Made by a program: the position numbers and the translations under genes
Notes under the pieces: model-generated
Told to the model about the DNA's origin: nothing
What the model saw: the letters and a program-made list of their open reading frames with translations, nothing else
The model's database searches: none
Source: Flavobacteriales bacterium
GTDB lineage: Bacteria; Bacteroidota; Bacteroidia; Flavobacteriales_F; PHOS-HE28
Direction: 5' to 3'
DNA: 64,000 bases
Assembly: GCA_016721825.1 (NCBI GenBank)
Contig: JADKHI010000004.1
Span: 324,736 to 388,735, forward strand
Shown: piece by piece, positions 18,525-29,860 of the stretch
Layout: every line of letters starts with the position of its first letter
Position numbering within the stretch: the first letter of the stretch is position 1

Positions 18525-20126
18525 ATGGAACCAAAGAATATCTTCATTCCTTATGCATCGATCGTAGATCGCTTCGACAAGCATATCTCGAACGAGCAGA
18601 ACGAGCGAATCATCGTTTCAGGTGCTTTCGGGATCGGTAAAACAACCTTTATCAGGTCCTACTTCGAAACAAGGCAGGACGAGTATGTAACGATCCGTGT
18701 TTCACCGATCAACTATAGCGTCTCCTCGAACGACAGCATCTTCGAGTTGATAAAAGCTGACATTATCAAACAGCTCTATATCCAAGGACGCATCAAGCCG
18801 AAACACTTCACCAAGTTCTCAAGGAGTGAGGCATGGCTGGAGTATGCGAAGGAGCAACCATTGGAACTGGGCAAGCAGCTCTCAGAAGCGCTCTCGAAGC
18901 TGCATCCCCTGGTCGAGGTGGCGAGTACAGGCTTCAAGGGTGTTGTTCCTTGAATCAAAGCGGTCAATAACATTGATAAGAAGCTTAGGGCTGACGCTAG
19001 AGGAAGGGATGCGGTGCTCATCGCGCATCTTGAAGCAATAGTGCAGCGGCCTGGGTCCTATGTCGAGTTCAACTTGATCAGTGAACTCATAGGGGATGTC
19101 CTTGAAGAGCTTAGGAAGTCAGGCCTCAAGACAGTCTTCATCGTGGATGACTTGGACAGACTAGACCCCGATCACATCTTCAGGATTCTGAACATCCTCT
19201 CGGTGCATTATGACAATGACATCGATAAGAACAAGTTTGGCTTTGACAAGGTGATTTGCATCTGCGACTTGACCAACATTCAGAGTGTCTTTCACCATCG
19301 TTATGGAAGCGCAGCCGATTTCTTCGGATACATCGACAAGTTTTACTCCGAAGAGCCTTTCAAGTTCAACAACAGTGATGCCATAGCCACGTATTGTCAG
19401 AGGTTGGAGGCCGTCCAGGACCTTCCAGTGCGCGCCGTGCTTCAGACGTTACTGGTGGAGTTCGTCAATCGTGGTGCGCTGACGGTACGCCAGATACTTC
19501 GGCACTTGATCAGTGTACCTGTAATGCCTTTCATCGTGTGTGAAGAAATGATGCTTCCCCAAGACTTCCAGAGACCCCAGAATGGTGCACATATCAATCC
19601 AAGCACGAATCGCGTGTATTTCGAATCTTCTGACATGCCATTGCTTGAGTTGGTCCGGCTGTTGATCGTGATATTCGGTAGCTATGACCGTTTCGTTAGC
19701 GCTGTTACGACCCTCAAGGGAGACGGTAGAAGTCATCTGCCGAAGGAGCAGAATGACGACGTCGTAAAGGCGTTCGTGATGCCGATGAATTTTCTCGAGC
19801 ACGTTGGGGAACCTAAGAGGCTCTTCTTCCGGAGCTTTCACGTCGTCCGCAATCATGGCAACGACTACCGCCAACGCTTGAACGACGACCTCGATTGGCC
19901 GGTATGGAAACTCAAGGGCTATGAATTTAGAATTGTCCTGCGCTATACAGTGGGCAACCAGTACGATGGAAATCAGAGTTATTTGAAGGGCCTGGTCTTC
20001 AACATGCAAGAGCGACCGGCCGAGTGCCAAATCGCACTCACAGAAGTCTGCGGTTGGCTGATTCGCATTGCTGAACACGTGCGTGACTCAAAGCTCAGTC
20101 ATCAATTAGGTATCGCCAGCGCGTAA
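18525..20126 (+). pseudogene. KAP-type P-loop NTPase interrupted by an in-frame TGA
   Basis: One continuous reading frame of 533 sense and stop positions, interrupted only by TGA at 18951-18953. The N-terminal part (142 residues) holds the Walker A GAFGIGKTTF (Gly33-Lys39). The same frame after the stop reads IKAVNNIDKKLRADARGRDA and on to the Walker B TVFIVDDLDRLDPD (around position 207). This is the layout of KAP-family P-loop NTPases, STAND-like ATPases often linked with phage defence or membrane signalling; no membrane helix is visible here. The C-terminal region (DWPVWKLKGYEFRI) is unassigned. A single nonsense substitution or base error explains the break. The downstream part could restart at 19014, but without Walker A. 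Lower GC than the core genes suggests transfer. Confidence 0.75.
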
Positions 20127-20162
20127 TAGATTTTCTGCGGAGAAGGAGATTAAGGCCTAAGT

Positions 20163-20240
20163 GGCTGTCATGGCCTGAATGCACTTCCCGCTCATGACCT
20201 GAGCCTAAGCCTCTAAGTCCATCGGCCGGGCGGTCCTCCG
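20163..20240 (+). repeat. Intergenic direct repeat, copy 1
   Basis: Runs from GGCTGTCATGGCCTGAATGC to CATCGGCCGGGCGGTCCTCC. A second version starts 149 bp downstream at 20312. Both contain variants of CTAAG and GCCTAGG words. The 311-bp gap between the NTPase and asnS consists mainly of this duplication, with no gene. Confidence 0.8.
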
Positions 20241-20245
20241 CCCGG
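20226..20245 (-). terminator. Strong GC hairpin between NTPase and asnS
   Basis: Perfect 8-bp stem CCGGGCGG/CCGCCCGG with loop TCCT between the convergent NTPase and asnS genes. It can serve either strand; there is no T-tract. In the second repeat copy the right arm is replaced, so only this copy can fold. Confidence 0.5.
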
Positions 20246-20311
20246 AAAGGCAAGGGCCGAAGCCTTGTCTGAACGGTCAGCTTAGTGGCTCTTAGGCGGT
20301 AAAGGCTTAGA

Positions 20312-20384
20312 GGCTGTCATGGCCTGAATGCACCTGAACTTCTGAGCCTAGGCTTCTTAAGTCCATCGGCCGGGCGGTCCTCCG
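20312..20384 (+). repeat. Intergenic direct repeat, copy 2
   Basis: Second version of the 20163-20240 repeat, same order of blocks with small indels, ending in GGGCGGTCCTCCG. Confidence 0.8.
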
Positions 20385-20437
20385 TTAACCGCTGGCCTCA
20401 CCGTAGCGTTCGCAGTGCAGTTGCAGCCTTTTCTTCC

Positions 20438-21895
<1,458 letters not shown>

Positions 21896-22053
21896 GACGG
21901 TGGGTGCTGCGCAGGCCCATGCTTCGGGGCGGCGGGGCCGCAAAGATGGGCAACGGCCCGGAAGGGAGCGGTCGGGGGCTGCACGTTCCGCGAGCTGGTT
22001 GAACGCACGAACGGCGCCCCGAAGGACGCCGTTCGGACCGTTGATCACTGGCG

Positions 22054-23509
22054 CTAACCCAAGATCAACCGTTGAGAAGAGGTTTTAGAACCAGCCAACA
22101 GAACGATGGAGTAAATGCCGGTCGGCAGGTCGTTCACCATCAGGGTGAGCTGCGCGCGGCCTTCTGACACGATAAGACGCTGAACCATGATCTGTTTCCC
22201 CAAGGCATCGAAAAGCATCAGGTCGGCATGCTCCACCTCGGCACCCAGATCCGAGAGTTGAATGGACACAGGACCATCTTCTGATGGGTTCGGCCATACC
22301 GTCATACGTGCCTCAGTACCGGATCCAACGGATAGCGTTGGCTGCACCGTGTTGACAGGCAACAGGGCGGGTGCTTCCGTGTTCAAGCGCGCTACGCCGG
22401 CTCTCGCAACACCGTTGTAGGAGGTGAACGATCCGGCGCAGTAGACCTTACCGCTCACCGCCTTCGCCAGGACCGTTGGTGCATTGAACCCTGAACCTGT
22501 CGTGAAGGATGCGTCAAGGACCCCTGTGGTGCTCAAGCGCGCTATGCGGTTGCTGGGCGCACCTGCGTAGTTCTGGAACCCACCCCCACAGATGATCGAG
22601 CCGCTGCCCGAGGTGTAGGGGACGATACTGAGCACCTGCGCGTCGTATCCGGTCGAGCCGAAGCTAGCGACCAAGTTGCCGCCCAGGTCCAACTTGCAGA
22701 TCCGGTTGGCGGGCGTGGTGAAGTTGCCACCGATGTAATATCCGTTGCCGCCGGGCACCTCGGTGATCACGTCGACCCCCGTACTTCCCATTGGTCCCAA
22801 TTGGATCTGGCCCCCGTACCAGTTCGTCGACGTTTCACCATTGCTGTTCATTTTGCAGAGAGACTTTGACACGGTACCTCTGTAGCTGTTGAAGGTGCCG
22901 CCGCATCCCCGCCCAAGCCTATGTGCGGCCAAGCAGGGCTCTGACCAGGCCGTTCCGCCGAAACCGGAACCTGTGGTAAAACCGTTGGACACCGTGCCAT
23001 TGCTGTTCAGTTTCGCCACCAGGTGTCTGGTTTGACCATCATAGGTCGTGAAGATGCCACCGCAGAAGATCTTGCCTGAAGATCAACGTACACGAGACGT
23101 TGCCGTGCCAGTGGTCGCCAGGTGGGATCTCCCGTCGCGTTCACCGAGCATGTGTTTCCGGGCCGTGCCATTTAGCTGTTGAAGTCCTCGCAAGGATCAC
23201 CATCCCTTGCAGAGCCACGCGTATCCAAGTGGGAGGGCTCACAGAGGCAAAGCCTGTTCCGGTCGTGAACGTGTTGTCGATGCTGCCATCCACGTTGATC
23301 CGCACAATACCGCGACGGGAAACGCCTTGGTAGGTGGTGAACTGCCCTACGCAGATCAACTTGTCATCGGATTGCACTACCAGTGCATTTACCGGCCCGT
23401 TGAAGCCTGCGCCAGGGTTGAAGCTTAGGTCCAGGCTGCCGGGTTGGGCGTGAGCGATGGGCGTGAACAGGGTGAACAACAAGGCAAGGAGCGAAAGGCG
23501 GGTTCTCAT
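22054..23509 (-). pseudogene. Delta-60 repeat surface protein with T9SS tail, frameshifted
   Basis: The start at 23509 gives a signal peptide (MRTRLSLLALLFTLFTPIAHA) and delta-60/beta-propeller repeats of the type FNPGAGFNGPVNALVVQSDD and GRGIVRINVDGSI-like units. After VSPPTWIRVALQ the frame is lost between about 23230 and 23020. Remnants of the expected repeat appear in other frames, then 22054-23019 continues in frame with more repeats (FTTGSGFNAPTVLAKAVSGK). The C-terminus has TVWPNPSEDGPVSIQLSD and ends in QRLILG, a typical T9SS type A sorting domain. More than one indel is needed to join the pieces. Probably a secreted adhesin-like protein before decay, unless the breaks are assembly errors. 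Confidence 0.75.
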
Positions 23510-23614
23510 GGGTCAATGTTCAGGCAACGAAGCACGGAGAACCGGCTCATGGGCGCCATAGCATATGTATGGGATGGTCCTAGGCCATGCCCTCCATCGC
23601 TCCACCTTTGTCGC

Positions 23615-25245
23615 ATGAAGCAGTTCTTGTTCCTGGTAGCGATCCTGTTCGAATGCACGGATCCTGTGTTAGCGCAAAGCACCAGGTTGGCCGAACAGCG
23701 CGCACTGGTGGAAGCCTGGTCACGCGAGCCGATGCATCCGGCGGGTGATACGATAGGTCTTCAACTGATGGGCGACCTGACAGTGATGTACATGATGCGC
23801 TCGAACTATGACAGTGCGCTGGTGGTAGCGACCAACGCAGCACTTGCCGGCGAACGGATCCTGGCCGCTACAACGGACATGGAGCGGAATAAGGACGTCC
23901 GCGAGCTTCCCTTGTGGACCCGCAAACAACTGGCCGGATACATCGGGTGAGCCGGTCCAGTGCTCTTCGAAATGGGTACAGTATGGGCTGGTGGAGGACA
24001 GCGTTCTACTCTTGCATGCCCGCGGTATGATAGCTCCATGACCCCGGTGGTGTTCACCGAGCCGTTGTTCCGGATCATCGCGTTGCACCAGCAGGCAGGT
24101 CGCACGGATTCGGTGGCGAAATACCTTGGTCTGGTCGTGCGGCACCTGAACTTCGGCTCGTATCCGAAGATGGAGGTCCAATGGCTTCTGGCTAAGGCTG
24201 GTCTTCAGACATTGACCAGGGAGTACGGGGAGGCTATTTCGACTTTGCGCCAAGCTGATGCGTTGGGATCCGCGCGCCAAAGTCCACGTGCGCCTCCATC
24301 CCTTGGCGGCGACCCGGTCTCTGCTGCGTTGCATGCGGATACCGCCGTAAAGGAAATGAAGCTGGTGATGAAGGTCGCGGCGATACGTCACCTGGCCCGC
24401 ACACAAGCGGAGATGGTGCATGCGCAGGAATTGGCGCTTGCCGCGGCGCAAGTGGACGTGCAACGCGGACAGAAGCACCTCGCCATCGTGGGTGGCGTCG
24501 CTCTGGTCATCTTGCTCTTGCTCGCCCTGCTGCTCTTCCGCAGCGCCCGACAGAAGGCCACGCTGCTCACCACCAAGAACGCGGAGATCATCCAGGCTCA
24601 ATCGCTATTGATCGCGAGTGAGAAGCAGCGTGAGGTCGAACAGGTGCGCACACGGATCGCGCGTGACATCCATGATGAAGTGGGCAGTGAACTGACACGT
24701 ATCAGCATGCTCGGCGGGGAAGTGAAACGCCGATTGTCGACGTCGGAGAGCTTAGCCAACGAAGGCGTGATCAGATCCGCCTTTTGACCCGTCAGGTCAG
24801 TGCCACGCTCAGCGATGTGGTCTGGGCCGTGGACCCCCAGCAGGATACCGTGCACAGTTTGGTGCGGCATGCCGAGGGTTTTGCGCGCCGCATGCTTGAG
24901 CCGTTCGGCGCTAAGGCCGGACTGTTGTTCACGGCGACCGGCGATGATCGGCCATTGGATCCACTGATGAAGAACAACGTGTTCCTGGTGCTGAAAGAGG
25001 CGGTGAACAACGCCATAAAGTACGCTTCAGCGGAACGACTGGAGGTGGAGATGGTCACTGACAGGCGGTCGTATCGGGTGCGTGTGAAGGACAGTGGACC
25101 GGGCTTTGACCCCGTTGGCATGGTGCGCGAAGGCAATGGGCTGCGGAACATGCAGGCCCGCGCCGCGCAATTGGGAGCGGAACTGAGCATTGTTGCAGCA
25201 CCCGGATCGGGAACAGAGGTGCTGATGACCGGTAGCTGGAGCTGA
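23615..25245 (+). pseudogene. TPR-type sensor histidine kinase, broken in two places
   Basis: Start MKQFLFLVAILFECTDPVLA at 23615 (signal peptide). The N-terminal helical region, TPR-like in this family, stops at TGA 23948-23950; the same frame continues to 24787. It contains a membrane helix (LAIVGGVALVILLLLALLLF) and the HisKA_3 box RIARDIHDEVGSELTRISML with the phospho-acceptor His. A second break near 24780 shifts to the frame of 24784-25245, which carries the ATPase N box (LKEAVNNAIKYAS), G1 (DSGPGFDP) and G2 (GNGLRNM). It would have paired with the response regulator starting 31 bp downstream. Confidence 0.8.
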
Positions 25246-25276
25246 GCTGGCCGTTGCAACAACTTACTTTCGGACC

Positions 25277-25918
25277 ATGCCGAGTGCTTCCATCCGTGTA
25301 GCGATCGTAGAGGACGATAAGGGGATCCGTGAGTTGATGAGCGCGGCGGTTCAGCGCGAAGCGGACATGCGAACGGTGCGGACCTTTCCCAACGCCGATG
25401 ATCTCCTGGAAGCATTCCCGGGGCTGGAGGTCGATGTGGTGCTCATGGACATCAATATGCCGGGGACCAGCGGGATCGAAGGCATACGCATGCTCAAGTC
25501 GAAACGGCCGACCGTGCAGTACTTGGTGGTCACCGTTTTCGAGAACCCGAGCTACATCTTTCAAGCGCTTTGCGCGGGCGCCACAGGCTACCTGGTCAAG
25601 GATTCCGATAGCGACGTGCTGGTGAGCGCCATTCGAGAGATCGCGGCAGGGGGATCGCCCATGAGCCCGGTGATCGCGCGCATGGTGGTCAGCTCCATGC
25701 ACGGCCAGGCCGCCGGAGCGATGCAGGAAGAGCTCTTGACCCTGCGTGAACGGGAAGTGTTGGATGCCTTGGCGAACGGCCTGATGTACAAGCAGATCGC
25801 CGCGAAACTGGAGATCTCCGTGGGTACGGTGCAGAACCACGTCCGCCACATCTACGAGAAGTTGCAGGTACACTCGCGGGCCGAAGCGGTCCGACGGGTC
25901 TACCCGGACCGACGGTGA
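25277..25918 (+). CDS. NarL/LuxR-type response regulator
   Basis: 213 residues. Receiver domain residues ~5-125 with acidic pocket VEDD, phospho-acceptor Asp in VVLMDINMPG, and the Lys of YLVKDSD. The C-terminal LuxR-type HTH (residues ~150-205) is complete: LTLREREVLDALANG, then KLEISVGTVQNHVRHIYEKL. It is a DNA-binding output partner of the kinase upstream, which is broken, so it may be orphaned or activated by another kinase. Convergent with the T9SS protein downstream, 22 bp apart. Confidence 0.93.
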   Translation: MPSASIRVAIVEDDKGIRELMSAAVQREADMRTVRTFPNADDLLEAFPGLEVDVVLMDINMPGTSGIEGIRMLKSKRPTVQYLVVTVFENPSYIFQALCAGATGYLVKDSDSDVLVSAIREIAAGGSPMSPVIARMVVSSMHGQAAGAMQEELLTLREREVLDALANGLMYKQIAAKLEISVGTVQNHVRHIYEKLQVHSRAEAVRRVYPDRR

Positions 25919-25940
25919 GGGCACCGCGCAGGCCTCATGC

Positions 25941-27692
25941 TTACTCCTTTACGAAACGCCTGTTCCAAACAAGCCCGTCGGCCTCGATGCGCAACTGGTA
26001 GAGTCCGGTCGCGAGCCCCTGCAGCGGCAGGGTGAAGGCGCGGTCGTTCGGCGTGTGTTGCAGCAGGCGTACCATGCGGCCCTGGGCATCCACCAGGGCG
26101 ATGTGGCAGGCGCCGGTGAGGCTGCGGTCAAGGGCCACGTTCAGTGCGTCCCGTGCCGGGTTGGGCCAGAGGCGCAGCTCCTCGGACCGGATGCCTTCGG
26201 CCACGGTGGTGGCCAGTTGCACTTCGAAGGTGGCGGTGTTGGTGAGCACCGGCGCGTTGAAGTCGAAGAAGATGTTCGCGTTGTTGCCCACGACCGCACC
26301 CGGCAGCAGGTAGCTGTTCGGGGTCATCCGGAACATCACCCAGCCGTGGCTGTTCGGTTCGTTGCTGGTGCTGTCCGGCAGGTTGATGCCGTCGAACCGG
26401 AACTCGAGCAGGCCGCCGGGGGCGATCTGTGTTGTGCACGGATGGCTGCTGCCCAGGAACACGAAGCTGCCGACATTGACGTGAATGGGCAAGGCATCGC
26501 TGATGCGCACATCAATGGCCGATGCGGTGCCCGTGTTCTGGAAGCGGATCATGTAGTCCACGGGCCTGCCGGCAGCGATATCGTCCGGCGAGAGCAGGGC
26601 TGGCGTGACCTGCTTGTCGTTCGGATCCCAGGAGTTGATCACCTCAGCGTCCAGGACCACCACGTCGTTCCCCGGAACGGCATCCCCCGGCACCGTGACC
26701 TGTGCGGTGTATTGGTAGAGGGTGCCCATGACCGCGCTGGTCGAGCTCAAGGGCCAGGCGTGTGCAACGAAGGTCTCGCCCGGTTGGAGCGTGGGCACGG
26801 ACCACGAGATGGTGTTGCCGACCACGATGCCAGCGGGGAAATGATAGGACAGGGTCTGGGCGGGGTCCCACGTGTAGGTCAACGTGCCACCGGCAGCGGC
26901 TTGGGTGCCTTCGTTCTTGGCGACCAGCGTCACCCAATTGGTCCTGCCGGGCCGGGGTGGGCGGCTGCTCACATGCACCGAAACATCACCTTGGAGCGAG
27001 GTCGGGTCCATGGCGATGAGATGGCCGGAGCTGATCGTACCGGGCACGGTGAGGTCAATGAAGGGGAGGGTCTGTGCCTGCGTATCGAAACTGCCCGGAG
27101 CGGCCGCGGGGGAATAGAAGCCTCCGGGCAGGGTGAACGTGAAATCGCCGTTCATGTCGGTGGTCGTGGTGTACGCGCCGGCGGTCACCGTGCGGTTCGG
27201 CAGCAGCATGTCCCCTGCATTGAGCGCACCGTCCGTGTTCATGTCGAGGAAGACCTGTCCGCTCAGCATGGCGGAATACCCGTAGCAGCTGCAACCCCAG
27301 GCGTCCCAAGTGTCGTTCGCCGTCAACGGGTCGTTGTCATCACACGGTCCGCCGGGCGTTCCGAACAGGCAGGTGCCCGAGCAGATGCAGGTGCTGCTCC
27401 ACACGTCATTGATGGTGTTCGGGTTGGCATCGTTGCACGCCTCGCCCGGCAGCCCGATCGGTCCGGTATCCCACATGGCGTCACAGTAGCCCACGCACGC
27501 ACAGTTGGTGTTCCAGGTGTCACCGAATATGCCTCCCGTATAGCTCAGTCCATCATCGCATGGGGTCCCGGGTAGCGCGCTGCCGCCGTTCACTCCAAGG
27601 CAGTCCACCTGGGCCGTCAGGGCCGTGCTCAGGCAGAGGATCAACGCGGTCATGGCCGCGCGCAGCGGGGTCGGTTGCATGGGGATCCGCAC
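25941..27692 (-). CDS. Large exported protein with T9SS-type C-terminal domain
   Basis: 583 residues. Start at 27692, or at 27680 (MQPTPLRAAMTALILCLS), which gives a tighter signal peptide. Residues ~30-135 are a Cys-rich region of three repeats around PGTPCDDG/PGEACNDANP/GGPCDDND. A carboxypeptidase-regulatory-like fold follows (LSGQVFLDMNTDGALNAGD), then a DUF11/DUF7619-like beta-sandwich containing SWDPNDKQVTP. The last ~80 residues (LRLWPNPARDALNVALD, ending in NRRFVKE) are a T9SS type A sorting domain, so export and surface attachment are expected. The gene diverges from the TetR operon. Function unknown; probable matrix or adhesive protein. Confidence 0.85.
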   Translation of the reverse strand: MRIPMQPTPLRAAMTALILCLSTALTAQVDCLGVNGGSALPGTPCDDGLSYTGGIFGDTWNTNCACVGYCDAMWDTGPIGLPGEACNDANPNTINDVWSSTCICSGTCLFGTPGGPCDDNDPLTANDTWDAWGCSCYGYSAMLSGQVFLDMNTDGALNAGDMLLPNRTVTAGAYTTTTDMNGDFTFTLPGGFYSPAAAPGSFDTQAQTLPFIDLTVPGTISSGHLIAMDPTSLQGDVSVHVSSRPPRPGRTNWVTLVAKNEGTQAAAGGTLTYTWDPAQTLSYHFPAGIVVGNTISWSVPTLQPGETFVAHAWPLSSTSAVMGTLYQYTAQVTVPGDAVPGNDVVVLDAEVINSWDPNDKQVTPALLSPDDIAAGRPVDYMIRFQNTGTASAIDVRISDALPIHVNVGSFVFLGSSHPCTTQIAPGGLLEFRFDGINLPDSTSNEPNSHGWVMFRMTPNSYLLPGAVVGNNANIFFDFNAPVLTNTATFEVQLATTVAEGIRSEELRLWPNPARDALNVALDRSLTGACHIALVDAQGRMVRLLQHTPNDRAFTLPLQGLATGLYQLRIEADGLVWNRRFVKE

Positions 27693-27725
27693 GTTGGTTC
27701 ACTCGTGAAGCTAGTCGATCATCGG

Positions 27726-27743
27726 GTGCATCGGATGATGCAC
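27726..27743 (+). promoter_or_regulatory. Small inverted repeat in the divergent promoter region
   Basis: GTGCATC-GGAT-GATGCAC, 7-bp arms, 34 bp upstream of the T9SS gene start. It could be a second operator or 5'-UTR hairpin. No other support. Confidence 0.35.
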
Positions 27744-27779
27744 GACGTGAACGCCGTTCATCCGTTCCTGCGAACCGTT

Positions 27780-27808
27780 GGAAACATTTTGCGGTGCAAA
27801 GTGTTTCC
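27780..27808 (+). promoter_or_regulatory. TetR-type operator
   Basis: 13-bp arms GGAAACATTTTGC and GCAAAGTGTTTCC around GGT, with one mismatch. It is centred about 98 bp before the TetR start and about 101 bp before the divergent T9SS gene. Size and symmetry are those expected of a TetR-dimer site, so autoregulation of the efflux operon is likely. Confidence 0.7.
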
Positions 27809-27891
27809 CGTGTATTCTTCCCGCCCTACGTTTGCGCCCCGAACCCGGAACCCTCCTGCCGGGAACGGCCTCCAGAGCCCCGAATACCGCG

Positions 27892-28518
27892 ATGAGCGAG
27901 CTGATCGAACCCAAGGAACAGGAGATCCTGCTGCAGGCCCAGAAGTGCTTCATGCGCAATGGCATCAAGGCGATGACCATGGACGACGTGGCGCGCTACA
28001 TGCGCATGAGCAAGAAGACCCTCTACCAGTTCTTCACGGACAAGAACGACCTGGTGGAGAAGATGACGTCGAACCTGTGCAAGGTGCATGAGCAGGTCAT
28101 CCATGGGATCTGTGCCCGGGGCCTGAACGCCATCGACGAGCATTTCGAGATCACCCAGTTCATCGCCGGCCAGCTGGCGCAGATGCACCCGAGCATCAAC
28201 TACGACCTGGAGAAGTACCACCCCAAGGCCTGGGAGATCCTGCAGAACATGGAGGACCGGAACGTGATCGCCATTGTGACGGCGAACATGGAGAAGGGCA
28301 TCCGCGAGGGCTTGTACCGCGAAGACCTGAACATCCCGGTGATCGCGCGCATCTACGTCGCGCGGATGGATGCCGTGTTCGACGGGGAGCTGTTCCCGGT
28401 GAACGAGTACAATTTCGTCGATGTGCTGTGGGAGCAATACCGCTACCACATCCGCGGCATCGCCAGCCCCAAGGGAGTGCAGTACCTGATGAAGAAAATG
28501 AACAAGGAGCGCAAGTGA
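27892..28518 (+). CDS. TetR/AcrR-family regulator
   Basis: 208 residues from the ATG at 27892 (MSELIEPKEQEILLQAQKCF). An N-terminal HTH of the TetR type follows: GIKAMTMDDVARYMRMSKKT, then LYQFFTDKNDLVEKM, residues ~15-62. The C-terminal ligand domain is helical and unclassified. First gene of an operon with TolC, MFP and RND genes; its stop overlaps the TolC start by one base (TGATG). A strong inverted repeat at 27780-27808 is the probable operator. Expected to repress the efflux pump until an inducer binds. Confidence 0.92.
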   Translation: MSELIEPKEQEILLQAQKCFMRNGIKAMTMDDVARYMRMSKKTLYQFFTDKNDLVEKMTSNLCKVHEQVIHGICARGLNAIDEHFEITQFIAGQLAQMHPSINYDLEKYHPKAWEILQNMEDRNVIAIVTANMEKGIREGLYREDLNIPVIARIYVARMDAVFDGELFPVNEYNFVDVLWEQYRYHIRGIASPKGVQYLMKKMNKERK

Positions 28519-29840
28519 TGAACACGCAACGCATATCCGGCATGCTGGCCCTCTTCCTGGGGCTCACCGCCGCCGCCCAAGGTCCGCTCACCCTCACGCT
28601 GCAACAGGCCATGGACATGGCGGCGCAGCAGAGCTTCGCGGTCCGCTCCAGCACCCTGGAGGCGGAGAAGGCCGAGGCCCGGATCAAGGAGGTAACGGCC
28701 ATGGGCCTGCCCCAGGTGGAGGCCACGGGCGCTTTCAACAACTACCTCACGGTGCCGCAGAGCGTGATCCCGAACTTCACCGGGCAGGGCCCCGAGTTCC
28801 TGCAGGTGCAGTTCGGCGTGCCCTACACCACCACCGGAACGTTGCAGCTGAACCAGCTGATCTTCGACGGCAGCTACCTCGTGGGCCTGCGCGCCAGCCG
28901 CGAACTGCGCACCCGCAGTGAACAGGACCTGGAGAAGACCGTGGCCGAAGCCCGTTACCAGGCGTCCAAGTCCTTCCTCGGTGTATTGGCCGCACGCGAA
29001 GGTTCGCGCCTGGCGGCCGAGAGCGTGCCCGTGCTGGAGAAGAGCCTTTCCGAGGCTTCTGCGATGAAGGAACAAGGCTTCATGGAGGCCACCGACGTGG
29101 ACCGCTTGAGCATCGCCCTGGCCAGCGCGCGCGACCGCGCCCGCAGCTTCGCCCAGCAGGAGCGCGTGGCCATGGCCTATCTGCGCCTGGTGCTCGGGCT
29201 GCCGTCTGATACGCCCATCACCCTTAGCGGTGATCTGGAGACCATTGTGAACGACCCGGCTGAGGTGGCCTTGTCCGAGTCCGCGATCGACCTGAACGGC
29301 CACGTGGATTACCAACTGGCGAACACGCTGATCCGCTTGCAAGACCTTGAGGTGCGGAACCAGAAGGCCGCGTACCTGCCCAAGCTCTACGGCTTCGCGA
29401 ACACCCAGGCCCAGAACTTCGGCTTCGACCAGGTGTGGCAGACGGACTGGTTCCCCGGCACGCTCTGGGGCCTGCAGTTGCAGGTGCCCATCTTCAGCAG
29501 CGGCATGCGCAACAACCGCGTGAAGCAGGCGAACCTCACCCTGCAACAGACCGAGGTGAACCGCGCCTTCACCGAACAGAACCTGATCGCCGCCGCCGAG
29601 GAGCGCAGCGAAAAGGCCCGCACCGCCCTGGAGAGCTACCGCACCGAGAAGCAGAACCTCGAACTGGCGGAACGCATCTTCGACCGCACCAGCATCAAGT
29701 TCACCAACGGCCTCAGCAGCAGCTTCGAGCTGAACCAGGACCAGAGCCAGTACCTCCAATCCCAGCAGATCTACATCGGCAAGCTGGTGGACCTGCTGCT
29801 CGCCCGCACCGACCTCCGCAAGGCCCTCGATCTCTATTGA
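28518..29840 (+). CDS. TolC-family outer-membrane efflux protein
   Basis: 440 residues from the ATG at 28518, which overlaps the TetR stop. A signal peptide (GMLALFLGLTAAAQ) precedes LTLTLQQAMDMAAQQ, the usual first TolC helix. Two OEP repeats of long coiled-coil helices follow (residues ~30-220 and ~240-430). TolC proteins trimerise into the outer-membrane duct of tripartite pumps. The adaptor starts 20 bp downstream. Confidence 0.93.
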   Translation: MNTQRISGMLALFLGLTAAAQGPLTLTLQQAMDMAAQQSFAVRSSTLEAEKAEARIKEVTAMGLPQVEATGAFNNYLTVPQSVIPNFTGQGPEFLQVQFGVPYTTTGTLQLNQLIFDGSYLVGLRASRELRTRSEQDLEKTVAEARYQASKSFLGVLAAREGSRLAAESVPVLEKSLSEASAMKEQGFMEATDVDRLSIALASARDRARSFAQQERVAMAYLRLVLGLPSDTPITLSGDLETIVNDPAEVALSESAIDLNGHVDYQLANTLIRLQDLEVRNQKAAYLPKLYGFANTQAQNFGFDQVWQTDWFPGTLWGLQLQVPIFSSGMRNNRVKQANLTLQQTEVNRAFTEQNLIAAAEERSEKARTALESYRTEKQNLELAERIFDRTSIKFTNGLSSSFELNQDQSQYLQSQQIYIGKLVDLLLARTDLRKALDLY

Positions 29841-29860
29841 CCACACCGACCCGAAACGTG

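Noticed and set aside
18951..18953. TGA as selenocysteine codon in the KAP-like NTPase
   Set aside because: No Sec-insertion hairpin could be recognised, the position is not a known redox site, and a nonsense mutation or base error is simpler.
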